A stretch of DNA of 64,000 nt, from NCBI RefSeq assembly GCF_026151205.1, contig NC_087074.1, positions 6,758,001 through 6,822,000 on the forward strand, in the 5' to 3' direction. A program made the position numbers and the translations under genes. The notes under the pieces are model-generated. The model did not search any database, was not told the DNA's origin, and saw only the letters and a list, made by a program, of their open reading frames with translations. The DNA is from Bolinopsis microptera (taxonomy: Eukaryota > Ctenophora > Tentaculata > Lobata > Bolinopsidae). Position 1 is the stretch's first letter. Each line of letters opens with the position of its first letter. This document shows positions 23,613 to 35,584 of this stretch, in pieces.

Positions 23613-24830
23613 AGTGAATGATGCTGTGCAATAGTTTGATTGGTGCTGACAGAGCTAGAGGTTCCCTACACAGTAAAACAAAGTTATATAAGTAGTACAC
23701 AAATTAAATTTTTAATCTTTTTATAATCAAATATTTATGTTATACCTGATTTGTTATGCTTGATTTGATATAATCTTTTTAAACATGTTTTTGAGCATTG
23801 TTAAAACAATTATTAAAAAATAGTTTTTTACAATAACTGTTTGCTATATTAAAATTAATGAGGTATTTTTATGAAAATGTTGATGATCTTATTATTCTGT
23901 TTTGATGTACGATTTGATTTAAAATAGTTTAGCTTTTCAATCTATTTTGCATGTACTCATGAAAAATACAATTACAAAACTTTGAATTGTATTTTTTCTG
24001 TTTAAAATTAAAATATAGTTATATTGTAATGATTCATATTATGCAACTTTAATTGATCTCAAGCCTTGTCTAACCCCTCAATCCTTCAACCTATAATCTG
24101 CTTTCCAGTAACACCATAACAGTTTCAAGTCCCTTATACACCATGAGCAACAATAGCTACACACATACTAAAAAAATGAACATCTGCTACAGAACGATCA
24201 TTGTAACCATATGCATATAATTGTCACAACCTATCATTTAAATAGCTGATATATTATGAGGTATAAGTGTATAAGGGTATAAGTGTGCTTCAAAGTACTT
24301 CTGCATAATTACTACCCTTACAATGAAGAATTTGTGATCATGATCTTCGGTAATACTCCTGTTCGCGTTTACATTTCTTGTCCTGTTGGAATTTTAATTA
24401 CAGCTTCATAATTTCTGGTTATTTCACAGCCCACTTTCATTTGATTTTTCAAATTCTAGGTTTGTAGAATAAGAATGAGACAGAAATAATTGGGAAAGGA
24501 TTTTTGACTTGAATATGAATGCAGTTTTGAATAGGTGATTTATTATAAACATCGGTAGAACAGCATAGGATGCCATCTCCCACCCCTGCATAAAATTAAC
24601 TTTTTTTAAAAGCTCCACCCGGCCCCCATCACTCAACTCCTGCAGAGCTACTATACAAACTCACCTTTGCACTTTAAGGTTCACCTTTCACCTTTCGTCA
24701 AATTTTGTATGTTAAAATCAAATACAATCGATAATTATTGACACTTTTTATCAAAAATACATATGTATATTGAATAATAACATGATAAATTAGAGACAAT
24801 TAAACTGTTTCCTTTAGGTTATGGTTTTGC
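23613..24830. other. AT-rich intergenic DNA
   Basis: Nothing coding recognised. The right end has TTTGCAG at 24826-24832 directly before the RAB3GAP2 ATG, a plausible 3' splice site, so an untranslated or short coding exon of that gene may lie in this gap. Confidence 0.45.
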
Positions 24831-24834
24831 AGAT

Positions 24835-27800
24835 ATGTGTACTAAACTACAAGACCTTGGATTCTTCACAAGCATTGAAGATATCAAAGCCTTCCTGTTC
24901 AGTGATGAGGAGATAACAGCATCATGGCTTGATGCTGTGCAGTATTCATTGAGCACTAGTGGTGACTTGATTTCCTTCCTTTACAAAAACCGTTTGATAA
25001 TAACTAAATTAAAGGAAAGTGCCGATAACAATACAGTTGAGTATGACATCACTCACAAAGGTGTTATTGCAGATATAAATGAAGAGTCTGCATCATGCTT
25101 GCTGTCCCTCTCAGTGGCATTACAGCAGAAGAGTGTTGGAGCCACAACCCTCATTAAAACAAGCACGTGGAACTGTATTGCTGTGGGCTTCACTTCCGGG
25201 TATTTCAGAATATATACAGAAACTGGTGTTCAACTGTTTGAACAGATATTTCACCCTCAGCCCATCAAGTCTATGAAATACTGCCTGCCGAAAGTACTGC
25301 AGGACGAACTGCTTGTTATATATGACGACATTCTCATTGCTGTAGATGGTTTCAGCTTGTATCAATGTCTCCGGTTTTGTAGAATGCAGCAGCTCCGGAC
25401 CACTGCAAGCCCAAATGCTGCTAAGAACATCAGTATATCCTTCAAGAAATGGTCACTTCAAGATCAAAAGTCTACAACTGATGTTGAATTTTATGGTGTG
25501 AGAAATACGACCCCATTCGAGCACCTTTACCAAGCATCGTTAGCTGGAGGTTCTGCAAACTATATCGGACAAGCAGGACTTGGGCCTGTTTACAACTATG
25601 TAGCAGTGGGTAAAGGACCCTTCATTGCTCAATACTGTCCCTCAGAACAGGCAGCACAGCCCATCATGTCAGAGGTAGTAATGAACGTAGCTACCAAGCT
25701 CATGTCTTATATTCCTGGATCTAGTTGGCTAACTGGCTGGTCTCAGGCTGCAAAAGAAAACCAGATCACCTTTGAGCCCCCAATTGCTATAACTAAAAAC
25801 ATATGTATAGACGATCCTAGAAGAGAAATTGTTTCAATCAAGGCGTCCCCCAGAGGAAACCTAGCTGTTTTAGCGGATACATTTGGTAGACTCTTATTGC
25901 TGGATGTTGCTAGCATGATTCTAGTTAACATTTGGAAAGGATACAGGGATGCTCAGTGCGGGTGGATTGCTGTGCCTTGTGAACAGGTTCATAACTCTAC
26001 AATCAGGCCACAGCACACATTGTTCCTCGTGATATACGCTAAAAAGCGTGGTATTTTGGAGGTATGGTGCCCCTACCAGCACTACAGAGTAGCTGCGTTT
26101 AATGTGGGAAAGAAAGGGGTACTCTTATCCAGCATGTACGGAGCTCTTGGAGAGGGATCCTTGTCTTCTCCTCTCGCAATCCCAGCTTGGAGGCCAGCCA
26201 AATCCTGCTGCTTTCTAATCAAGGAAACTGGCAAGGTGATAAATGTCAGTGTTCCATTTGAAAGCTGTCTCGGATTGGAGTATCTGCTTTCACTAGAAGA
26301 TTCCAAGTTGGTTAACAAAGCCCTAGACATTGTGCAGGCTGATAACTTTTCTCCTGAGCATGCAACTGAGATTGATAATCTTGTCCAAGAAATCAAGCTA
26401 GCAACGAATGTTTGGACAGTTATACAGGCTGTATTTGATTCTCCTCACATATCTTTATCCTACAAAACAACCTTGTGTAATTCTATCATGGCTGACATTT
26501 CTGGTTCCAAAGAACTTTGTCAACAACCTGAGTTTATAAAACTATATCAATCTTGTGATGTGTTTACCAAACTATCAACCCTCTACAGTAATGTTACTGA
26601 GCAATGGAAGGCAACAACTTTCTTGAGCTCATCAAAACAATCCCCTCTACTATCAGAAATTCAACCTGTCATAGAAACTTACTTTGGAAAAGCAAAGATC
26701 AAATCTTCTTTTGAATTTCCTGGTGTTATAGAATTTAGTAAGAGTTTTGTGATAACCCGAAACCTTAACTCCATTGATGAAAAATCAAAGTTGTCAATTG
26801 AGCTGCCTGATAATCAGAGGGAAACTGTATCAAGGTTTTTGACTCTGTTGTTCCTTTATTCAGAAGATTGGATACCAGCATTTGATCAGCTCTTGAATTG
26901 CGGCATGTCCCTACCACTGATCTTCACAATGTTCATTGAGGCTTGTTTAACTCTAGACATTCAGATCTCCTCTCAATTGTACCAGTCACAAATATGTGAA
27001 GTTATCCAGCATATTCTCTCAAAGTTTGATAATCCGAAGGAATGCTGGGACATCATGTTTGATGTTCTTAAGTCCAGTAAAAATGTTTGCCACGGTCTCA
27101 TCCTAGCGATATACTGTCAGGCTATAGCCGTTGTAACCCTCGAGTTCACCACCACAACATTTGAAACAGAGCAAGACAGCCACAAGGTAGACAGTGACAG
27201 TGACAGTGGTGAGGAACAAGAATGGGTGGCCCTGGACCCGGAACACGAGCAGTGGTACACAACACGGCAACAACTCTCTGATGTCCTCCATCTCCAGATA
27301 AACACGGGGGTCGACTGTACTGTAAATACGCTCCTACGATCTAACAATCAAACTGTTACCCACGTGGTTGCTAACCATATCATTGAGAATGATCTTATTC
27401 AGAACGTTATAGACTGGGTAGAGAGGTTAAGGAACCACAAGTTAGAGGAGGGCGAAGTTAGTGAACCAGAGGAGGTGTTTGATGATAACCTAAACTGGCT
27501 ACTAAACGTAGTGCCCTGGTGGCCGTACCAACTCCATCCCACTACAATATCAGTGTGTCTGATTGAGTGTTTGATATTCAGGTGGAGTGCTGTGCTGGAT
27601 GAGCAGAGTCCTGATGTGGATGTGGAGTACCTTGTCTCCGCTTCTAAAGTCCTCCTCAGTCTCAAGTATGTAACAGTGCAGCAAGCACTGCTTAGTGTTC
27701 TGTGGGAAACCGTGTTTTGCTCAAAGATTAAGAAAATGTACGCTCTCATTGAAAAGGTTGGGAGGCAACCCAAGGACAGACTATGTGTGAAAGAGCTGTC

Positions 27801-28638
27801 TCTGACCCTGGCTTCAGTGATTGACTTTATATCTGTAGCCCGGAATATCCTGGTGAATGTAAACATTTCAACTGATCCCAGCGAGGATAGGCTTGTTGTA
27901 AAACAGGAGAACGTGTGGGCCTCTGACAGTAGGAGCTGGCTCCTACACAAAGTAGTGAGTACAGAACAAAAACTGAACCCTGACTTTGTCATACTCCACG
28001 CTCAAATAGTCACCTCTCTAGAGCTCATAATCTCCCTCAACATCAAGAACATCAGACCCTCTGTTCTCTTCCACTCCAAGTTCGCCAACCTCTTCTTCTC
28101 CCCTCTCACTACCCCCGGCACCTTCAAGTTCTCCACCACCCCCGACATAGACACCCTCCACGAACAGATGCTGAAGATGTGTGTAAAAGCTTCTGTGAAC
28201 TCTGACATGAACCTCACACCTTACCAAACCTCCTGGACATATCTCATTATAAACCTCGCTACACTGTGGGAGATTGCAGTACCTATACAATCATACTTAG
28301 CTGTGTTTTTATACAGTCTAGGTAAGTTTGATGAGGGTAACGAGATAGTGCTTACCTCTCTACACAGACCGCAACTAGGAGTAGAGCTGTTAAACGTGCT
28401 GCTGTCCCTTCTTGAAATGTTAATATTCCTTGACGAGACTAGTCAGAAGTTTTACCTGCCCGTGCTGACTCCTTCCTTAAGTAGCTGGCTCAGATCCAAG
28501 AGAGATCCTAATGTGGCGCTGTTGGATATTAAGACTGTATTCAAGGCGTTTTCAAATGTCTTAACTTGGGTTTCGGGTGACGACATTATTATTAATAATT
28601 CTAGGGAACTGCGTCTCAGCCTGTTGAAAGTGTTGTAG
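24835..28638 (+). CDS. RAB3GAP2: RAB3GAP2, non-catalytic subunit of Rab3 GTPase-activating complex
   Basis: 1,267 residues in one exon. Human RAB3GAP2 (about 1,390 residues) partners RAB3GAP1 as a GAP for RAB3 and a GEF for RAB18, in exocytosis, ER organisation and autophagy. Diagnostic blocks: VGFTSGYFRIYTETGVQLF (about residue 117), VAVGKGPFIAQY, FGRLLLLDVASMILVNIWKG with YRDAQCGWI (about 369), FLVIYAKKRGILEVW and AAFNVGKKG, all matching the conserved N-terminal region. A long helical C-terminal half follows, with an acidic SDSDSGEEQEW insert near residue 790. The ATG follows an AG acceptor-like TTTTGCAG, so an upstream exon is possible. The lack of introns over 3.8 kb contrasts with its neighbours. 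The assignment is firm; the exact N-terminus is less so. Confidence 0.92.
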   Translation: MCTKLQDLGFFTSIEDIKAFLFSDEEITASWLDAVQYSLSTSGDLISFLYKNRLIITKLKESADNNTVEYDITHKGVIADINEESASCLLSLSVALQQKSVGATTLIKTSTWNCIAVGFTSGYFRIYTETGVQLFEQIFHPQPIKSMKYCLPKVLQDELLVIYDDILIAVDGFSLYQCLRFCRMQQLRTTASPNAAKNISISFKKWSLQDQKSTTDVEFYGVRNTTPFEHLYQASLAGGSANYIGQAGLGPVYNYVAVGKGPFIAQYCPSEQAAQPIMSEVVMNVATKLMSYIPGSSWLTGWSQAAKENQITFEPPIAITKNICIDDPRREIVSIKASPRGNLAVLADTFGRLLLLDVASMILVNIWKGYRDAQCGWIAVPCEQVHNSTIRPQHTLFLVIYAKKRGILEVWCPYQHYRVAAFNVGKKGVLLSSMYGALGEGSLSSPLAIPAWRPAKSCCFLIKETGKVINVSVPFESCLGLEYLLSLEDSKLVNKALDIVQADNFSPEHATEIDNLVQEIKLATNVWTVIQAVFDSPHISLSYKTTLCNSIMADISGSKELCQQPEFIKLYQSCDVFTKLSTLYSNVTEQWKATTFLSSSKQSPLLSEIQPVIETYFGKAKIKSSFEFPGVIEFSKSFVITRNLNSIDEKSKLSIELPDNQRETVSRFLTLLFLYSEDWIPAFDQLLNCGMSLPLIFTMFIEACLTLDIQISSQLYQSQICEVIQHILSKFDNPKECWDIMFDVLKSSKNVCHGLILAIYCQAIAVVTLEFTTTTFETEQDSHKVDSDSDSGEEQEWVALDPEHEQWYTTRQQLSDVLHLQINTGVDCTVNTLLRSNNQTVTHVVANHIIENDLIQNVIDWVERLRNHKLEEGEVSEPEEVFDDNLNWLLNVVPWWPYQLHPTTISVCLIECLIFRWSAVLDEQSPDVDVEYLVSASKVLLSLKYVTVQQALLSVLWETVFCSKIKKMYALIEKVGRQPKDRLCVKELSLTLASVIDFISVARNILVNVNISTDPSEDRLVVKQENVWASDSRSWLLHKVVSTEQKLNPDFVILHAQIVTSLELIISLNIKNIRPSVLFHSKFANLFFSPLTTPGTFKFSTTPDIDTLHEQMLKMCVKASVNSDMNLTPYQTSWTYLIINLATLWEIAVPIQSYLAVFLYSLGKFDEGNEIVLTSLHRPQLGVELLNVLLSLLEMLIFLDETSQKFYLPVLTPSLSSWLRSKRDPNVALLDIKTVFKAFSNVLTWVSGDDIIINNSRELRLSLLKVL

Positions 28639-29158
28639 TTTTTAGTTCTAATATGACAAAGATTTTCAGAATGCAAAGATATACATTTTAATTTCTTTGA
28701 ATTTTCACTAATTTTATCATTTCAGTTTACGTGTTCTAACCTCTTTGTCGTTGCACTGAAAGTGGCTATTAGAATTTTCACGCTCTAGATGATTTCGCTG
28801 ATGCTTCTGTAGTTTTAGTTTTTATCGATGAAATTTTTGGTCGTGTGTGAATGCATTTATCTGGGATTGAGTTTTAGAATGTTTTGTGTAATCATGTTAA
28901 TAGTGAATATAAAACATTGAATTCAGTTTGTTGTTTATTGTGATTTTATTGACACATCTTACAATACTATTACATCATATTGCTACCTAATCAGTTTTTA
29001 GATACATCATAAAATACCATATTTCCGCATTTTAAAAATACTTTTAAAGTCATCGTACAGAATATTATGTCACTGTTTCATAAAATCATCACTCCGAGAA
29101 GCTTTAAAAGTTTAAAGTTCCACTCCATACCTCCATAAAATATTCTCTTCTGTCAATT
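28639..29158. other. Intergenic DNA between RAB3GAP2 and KCTD5-like gene
   Basis: AT-rich, no ORF. Presumably the RAB3GAP2 3' UTR and the KCTD upstream region. I see no canonical AATAAA close to the RAB3GAP2 stop. Confidence 0.4.
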
Positions 29159-29204
29159 CACGTGGTGTGATGTCACACCACGTGACGTCACAGCTATGAC
29201 GTCA
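29159..29204 (+). promoter_or_regulatory. Palindromic double E-box with two CRE sites
   Basis: 29159-29184 is a 26-bp perfect palindrome whose ends are CACGTG E-boxes. TGACGTCA (full cAMP-response element) occurs at 29183-29190, overlapping the right E-box, and again at 29197-29204. The block lies 360-400 bp before the KCTD5-like start codon. A promoter role is inferred from position and motif content. Confidence 0.6.
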
Positions 29205-29564
29205 CTGATCATCTTCTCTGTCTTATCTTTTAACCGTGAAGCCTCCCATATATCCCTCTATTGAAGCTTCATCACCTCTGTCTCATGTATACACAATACA
29301 TCTCCCGTGTGTGTGTATCGCAACATAAGTTCAATTAATCTCTCTTCTTACTCCGATAGCACGTATACATTTAGAGCTGTTATATTTAATATACGATGTA
29401 TGAAGTGGCAGATATACTAGATCATATGACATACCACCAACATTTGTACTGCTGCTCTGTATCAGTTACCTTCACTGAGTCCTACGTACGTGTTACTTTA
29501 GTGCTCCCTCTTGCGATATTTCCTTCTGTTTGACTTGATGTTTGGTTTATTATCTTTGTTCAGT

Positions 29565-31366
29565 ATGACCAGCGATGCCACCGTGACTAACGGACACACT
29601 AAACATGAATCTAGCAGCAAGAAGGAGTGGGTTAGACTCAACGTTGGAGGTCAGTGCTTTAATAATCAACATTCAATCAACTTTGTTGTTGTGTAATGTT
29701 TTCAAAGCTTGTAGTTCACTTTGTAAACAATGATGGATAAGTCTAGACTAGGATTCATAACGTTTGATCATCATGATTGCTTTAGTTCATCCCGCTGCGT
29801 CCTTGTAATGATATAATACCTGTGACTGATCCATCTGTTGATAAACACTGTGACTCTTATTATAACTTATTACAGGTACAACATTTCTAACAACAAAACA
29901 AACTCTCTGCAAAGATCCCCACTCGTTTCTGTGTCGGATCTGCCATGACGAACAACTGATCGACTCCATGAGAGACTCTACAGGTGATTGCTGGCCTAAT
30001 TAAGTACTTATGTAATTATCTAATGTTTGGTTCGCTGCACAACGTTTACTAGCCTTGGTTTGCAGCGGCAGTTGCTGGTAAATATAAATATAAATCGTCG
30101 GTAAATGTGCATTGTGCACTGTATTTTAGGATACAGCGAGGCTCTTAATTTATTTAGCTTAACTTTGCGTCAACGCAGCTATTGTATTAGAGCTTTTCGT
30201 CTAGAACGGAAACAAATTCTTCAGATTATTATGGAGCCAGAGTGACTCGCTAAACCTGGTTAAAACCTTTCCATCCCATTACATAACACTGAAATACAAC
30301 AAATTTACAATAAAATATAATATGTATGTTGACAGGTGTGGGAATGTGAACTCTTTAACTGGGATGTATTAAGTTACTAAATAAGTTATATCGCGACTAA
30401 ATCTATTGTTTAAATTGTACCAATATTTTACACAGAACCATTCCAGGTGCGTTTCTTATAGACCGGGACCCCGCCTACTTTGGTCCAGTACTAAACTATT
30501 TGAGACACGGCAAAGTTATTATCGACAAGAATCTGATTGAAGAGGGCGTCCTCGCTGAGGCGGAGTTCTACCAGGTTATTTAATTATAATTAATTAAATA
30601 ATTAAGTTAAAGTATTATAAGTTTCGTTATAAAAGAATGTTGTAGTGTGATATGTGATATTAAAGCGAGTCAATAGGTGTTTGATGATATGTCCTCGCGT
30701 ACGATTATTATCAGTATTCACAACTTTTCGTGGATTAGATATTCAAACGTCCTGAGAACACTACAAATAAACTTCCCGCTGCACTGGTCCTGGCAACACT
30801 TATAAGAGCTATTAGTTAATTAGTAGTTATTAACGTTCTAACATTTGCAGATATCCTCGCTGGTGAGGTTACTGAAAGTGAGGTTGAGGGAGAAGGACGA
30901 TGGTAACCAGAGCAAGAGAACTCAACAAGTTTACAGAGTTCTACAGTCCCACGAGGACGAGCTCACTCAAATGTTGTCTACTCTTAGTGATGGCTGGAAG
31001 TGCGAACAGGTACAGAACGGGGAAAGGGGTATGCTAGGGAGCTGAGGAGAGGGTCCTATTAACTATAGATACTGTGATTAAATTGTAGTATTGATTGTCA
31101 GCCAGGAAATAAAATATATACACTCCTTAAGTAATAAATTCTGTAATATAACTTGTTCTAGTACTATAAATAGTAACCTTTTATTAGTATATCATTGTAA
31201 TTATAGTAACCTGTAATATCACTATCTTCAGGTGATAAATATTGGTAGTGGGTACAGTTACGAATGTAACCAATCAGAGTTCCTTATCCTCGCCTCTTAT
31301 CAGCTCGACACACCCGACAGCGACCACTCACCACACAAATTCATCGACAAAATCCAACTTCCTTAA
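29565..31366 (+). CDS. KCTD5: KCTD5/KCTD2/KCTD17-class BTB adaptor
   Basis: Five coding exons: 29565-29649, 29876-29983, 30447-30574, 30851-31009, 31232-31366; 204 residues. The BTB/T1 domain begins [22 protein letters not shown], then [21 protein letters not shown] and [12 protein letters not shown]. The C-terminal half has [26 protein letters not shown] and [11 protein letters not shown], matching human KCTD5 ([33 protein letters not shown]). These proteins form pentamers and act as CUL3 substrate adaptors, including for G-beta-gamma. TTTGTTCAG immediately before ATG 29565 looks like an acceptor, implying a 5' UTR intron; an in-frame ATG at 29511 is therefore unlikely to be used. KCTD2/5/17 cannot be separated here. 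Confidence 0.93.
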
Positions 31367-33520
31367 ACTTTGATCCGCCCATTTGCTAGAATCATTCTGG
31401 CAGTACGCCAGTTTGCCAGCTGAGGTCGAGGGGTTTGGTGCGAGTTTGAACGCTGTCGCGAATATATATTCCTAGTGAGCGCTGCCGTCTTTTAGATAAA
31501 GTTTTGTATAATTTGTGGACAAATTGCAGCTCCCTCCTCGTGGAGAGAGACTGTGTTATTAGTGAAGCATTGAACTTCGGCCTTTTCAACTCCAAACAAA
31601 TCTAAAACATCCTCAATTTACGTGGTCCGGCCCTTAAATCCGGGATAGTTGGAGTTTGGTGTTTCGCCGTATATTTAAACTAACCTTTACTTCTTCTGTC
31701 CGATTGATTGTTAATTTGGCGGGGAAAACACCATCATGTTTTCAATGAGACTATTAGTATGAGCTCATTGAACTGCCCACTGATTGGCCAGTATTGTTAG
31801 TACAGTAAAAACTAAAACCCCGATTTACCGCGGAGTTTGGGAGAAAGGAAAATCGGGGTTTTACCGTGCTTTGATTGGTTAGTGAGATTGTTAGAACAGC
31901 TCTGATTGGTCAGTAGCTTTCTTCATGGTGTGACAAACTTTATACGCTCTTGTAAATTCTGAAATTTTCTAATGATCGCATGTTTTACTTTTAAATCTCA
32001 CAGCATGCCACGTTTGCCCAGATTGTTTGACTTTTGGAATTTAAAAAAGCATGCTTTGGTTGAAAAACAATATTTTTATGTTATGACTTATAATATTTAA
32101 ATCTTGAAATGTTGGTCCTAAAGGGGTACCAAAATATGTGAATGTGTGCCAATTTCGGTCGGATTGCTGACACTGCCAAGAATGATTATATATTTATATT
32201 GTTCAAAAAAGTATGTCGATAATAATAATAAAACAGCTGGTAAGTTAAGGCTTAGATAATATAGCTGTCAGCTATATATAAATTATAATGTAGCTATAAT
32301 AAAACATATTATGTAGCTATAATATAACATAGCTGTCAGCAGTCGTTGAAACATTGATTCAACCTTCAACACTCGCAATCAATGTATCAATTATTGTACT
32401 TATATCAGTGGAAATAAACTAGCATTTCTCCGAAATGTAGCCGAGGACATCGCAGTGAGAACATTACAATTATATCAGTACATACTGTATCTCATTTGTC
32501 AATAAAAAGCACTAGTACACGTATGTATGGTACTGTACGCGCCGTACAGTACCGTACATGCATATATTGTACATCGTGTGCTTCTATCGAATTCTATCGG
32601 ATACAAGACTGAACAAATTCTGATTTATCATTGTGCCCTTTTTCCTTTTATTGTTGAACATTCAGGAATCTAGCCCACCCCACCCTGTCTGATGTGTTCC
32701 GTACTATCGATACTACAATGTTTTTAATCTGAGGTTTTTGGGGTAGCAAGTGTAGGATTATTCATCTGATGATATTGTCCAGCAGCAGCCTACCAGGATA
32801 GTTCCCACTAGTTCCCACTAGTTCCCACTAGTTCCCACTAGTTCCCACTAGTTCCCACTAGTTCCCACTAGTTCCCACTAGTGGCATATGAATAATAATA
32901 TGAACATAATGTGATGAGGACTCAATATTAACAATGTATAAATGTGTGGTGTTTAGTAAGTAGTGTGTCATAAAGCTTGTTTCAGTTAATGTTTACTCGG
33001 GTTTTGTGTAGTGTGTATAATCTAAATTGTGAATTAAAACGTCATTATTTTCCATAACTTATATATATAACGTCTATTTAACGCGTTAGTTAATACTTTA
33101 TTTGTATTTACCGACAAGGATTTGTATCATTAAAATTCCGTGCAATATTGAATGTTGAAGTTGATACATTTTTATTTAACAATTTCGGATATCACATTAT
33201 ACATTTTCAACTCCCATGGCCATGATTTACTTATTCATTATACGATGAACATATTCTGAGATCTCATAATAATGCAGTATGCACCTATTAAATTCCCGAG
33301 ATGTACTAATAATGTACATAATATAATATATAATTATTAATTATATAATTATAATGTAATTTAGATCTTATTATACTTCTTTAGTCACTTCTTCACTTCA
33401 TCTCTTATAATATGTACTAGGATTTCATTTTCAATTTTGATAGTTATGATATTATAATTTTAAATGCTACAACAGTAGTTCGTGCGATGGAACGAATGCA
33501 AGTTATGCAAGTTATATCTG
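31367..33520. other. AT-rich intergenic DNA with small hairpins
   Basis: No gene found. It includes an inverted AAAACCCCGATTT pair (about 31812-31866), a perfect 11-bp inverted repeat GGTACTGTACG with a 3-bp loop (32529-32553) and the 10-bp tandem array listed separately. Confidence 0.5.
32801..32880 (+). repeat. Eight perfect copies of GTTCCCACTA
   Basis: A 10-bp tandem repeat with no variation across eight units, suggesting very recent expansion. Confidence 0.97.
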
Positions 33521-33528
33521 CATCCTAT

Positions 33529-34695
33529 CAGAGGCACATATTAGGTGCGATGGGTGCGGGATCGCACAATTTACCGTTTTCCGCACATTTCCGCATAATT
33601 TATTGTTTTCCGCACACTTCCGCACATTTTGTAATTTTCTGCATATTTTCGCATAATCTAGCGTTTTCCGCGTAATTTCGCATAATTTTGAAATTTTCGC
33701 GTTAAGATTTTCGAGTGTAAAAACCAAAATATGTTAAAAGTCGGGCCCTTTTAGGACCGTGACTCAGGCCCTTTTAGGACCGTGACTCAGGCCCTTTCGG
33801 GACCGTGACCCAGGCCCTTTTGGAACTCATACCTAGGCCACGTGACCCAGTTACCACGTGACCCAGGCCCTTTCGGGACCCTGACCCAGGCCCTTTCGGG
33901 ACCGTGACCCAGGCCCTTTCGGGACCCTAACCCAGGCCCTTTCGGGACCGTGACCCAGGCCCTTTTGGAACTCATACCTAAACCACGTGACCCAGTTACC
34001 ACGTGACCCTGACTCAGGCCCTTTTGGAACTCATGCCTAGGCCACGTGACCCGGTACCACGTGACCCAGGCCCTTTCGGGACCATGACCCAGGCCCTTTC
34101 GGGACCGTTACCCAGGCCCTTTCGGGACCGTGACCCAGGCCGTTATGGAACCCTCGTCGTTACCGTACTTCGATCATACCTGCAGCCCTTTTTATCGGGT
34201 AATGAGCTCTATTCGTTGTAGCGTTGGCTTTATAGTGGGCTTAATGGATCTTGGATCAAATGGTTTACAAGTACTGACGATCAATGCCAACAAGCGTGTC
34301 ACATATTTGCGATCACGCATGGGATCTGATCGACTCTATCAAGAGGCGTCTTCAAATAACTGTCTCCTGATCTCCACCAGATCAAGTCACTGTTCTCAGA
34401 TAACTGAATCTCAATATAGGTTCAATCATGGTCTTAGTAAAGAACTACACCCTCAGTAACACATAAACAGACCTACATTTGATAAGAGCGGCGGTTATAC
34501 GTTTAGAATTTCCAAAGTCCTTCAGAAAATGCAAAAGAAAACCGCACAATTCCCGCACAAATTTCGAAAAAATCGTCGCACATTTGCCGCATAATTGGTA
34601 AAAATTTACCGCACCTTACCGCACATTTTACCTTTATAGTCGAGTGCGGTACCGCATAATTTCGATTTTTTTACCGCACCTAATATGTGCCTCTG
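33529..34695. mobile_element. Non-autonomous hAT-like transposon
   Basis: Perfect 21-bp terminal inverted repeats starting CAGAGGCACATATTAGG, flanked by an exact 8-bp target-site duplication CATCCTAT (33521-33528, 34696-34703). CAG-AGG ends plus 8-bp duplication define hAT. Sub-terminal regions carry dispersed TTTCCGCA / TTACCGCAC motifs in inverted orientation, typical transposase-binding repeats. There is no transposase ORF. The centre holds a minisatellite (33748-34145) and about 300 bp of unrelated sequence. Confidence 0.92.
33748..34145 (+). repeat. Minisatellite inside the hAT element
   Basis: Imperfect units of about 22-24 bp built on AGGCCCTTTCGGGACCGTGA. Variants carry CCACGTGACCC. 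GC-rich compared with its surroundings. Confidence 0.85.
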
Positions 34696-34703
34696 CATCC
34701 TAT

Positions 34704-35579
34704 AGATTTAATAGATATGACTATGAGGTCAGGGTAGATATTGTCAGGGTAGATATTGTTAATATCATTGGTAGTTTGAACTGGATAGTTTTTATTTCGT
34801 TCTTATTTAATAATAAAAAAGTTCGTGTATACTGTATACATAATATTGGCTATTTCTTTTATACATCGTATTAAAACTTGGCTTGTTTTAATTTAATTAG
34901 ACTTTGCTGTGACAGCACCAAAATTGAAATAAAAGTCTCAAATATTATAAATTTTACGTTTTACACAATCTTTTCGGTATGATCTATAATGTGAATTAAA
35001 ACCTGGTCGAAGTTTGGGTGTGAATACTGCCGACCGTACAAATGCATAATTTCAAAAACTTTTTCCCATAATATGTAATTATATTACAATTTAAGATTAA
35101 ATTTAAAACTTTATGATAAAAGCCTTTTTAAGTTTTAAAATAACTTATGACGCTCTGGGTAGCAACCTGTATGTATTCTGGACCACCTTGTACAATGTAC
35201 ATGGTAAGTAACTTGTAGACTTCTCTTTGTAACATTACAAAGATAAGTCTACAGGCTGTTTATTCCGACCCAGCCAGTTCAATAATTTAACCAAATTTAA
35301 CCAATATTTATCCCAATATGAATAAATGTTAAAGTAGTAATCACGTCGTGAGTTTATTGTGGAATTAATAAAAATGTACTATAAAAAGTACTATAAACCC
35401 CGAATAAATTATCTCACGTATTCTCCAAGGTATTAATTACCGTGTAATTACCTTAATTACCGTGTAATTTACCTTATCTCCAAAGGTCCTAACAAATCAA
35501 GGGTCTGCTATACTTTTTGTCTTCTTCGACAGAAATTATATTCAGAACAGACACGTTCTGTTCCATAAGGCTAGTTATG
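34704..35579. other. AT-rich intergenic DNA
   Basis: No ORF. It contains an imperfect hairpin at about 35213-35254 (TGTAGACTT ... AAGTCTACA). Confidence 0.4.
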
Positions 35580-35584
35580 TCACT

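Noticed and set aside
29511-29564. Upstream start of the KCTD5-like protein with a hydrophobic leader
   Set aside because: TTTGTTCAG just before ATG 29565 looks like a splice acceptor, and KCTD5 proteins are cytosolic without signal peptides.
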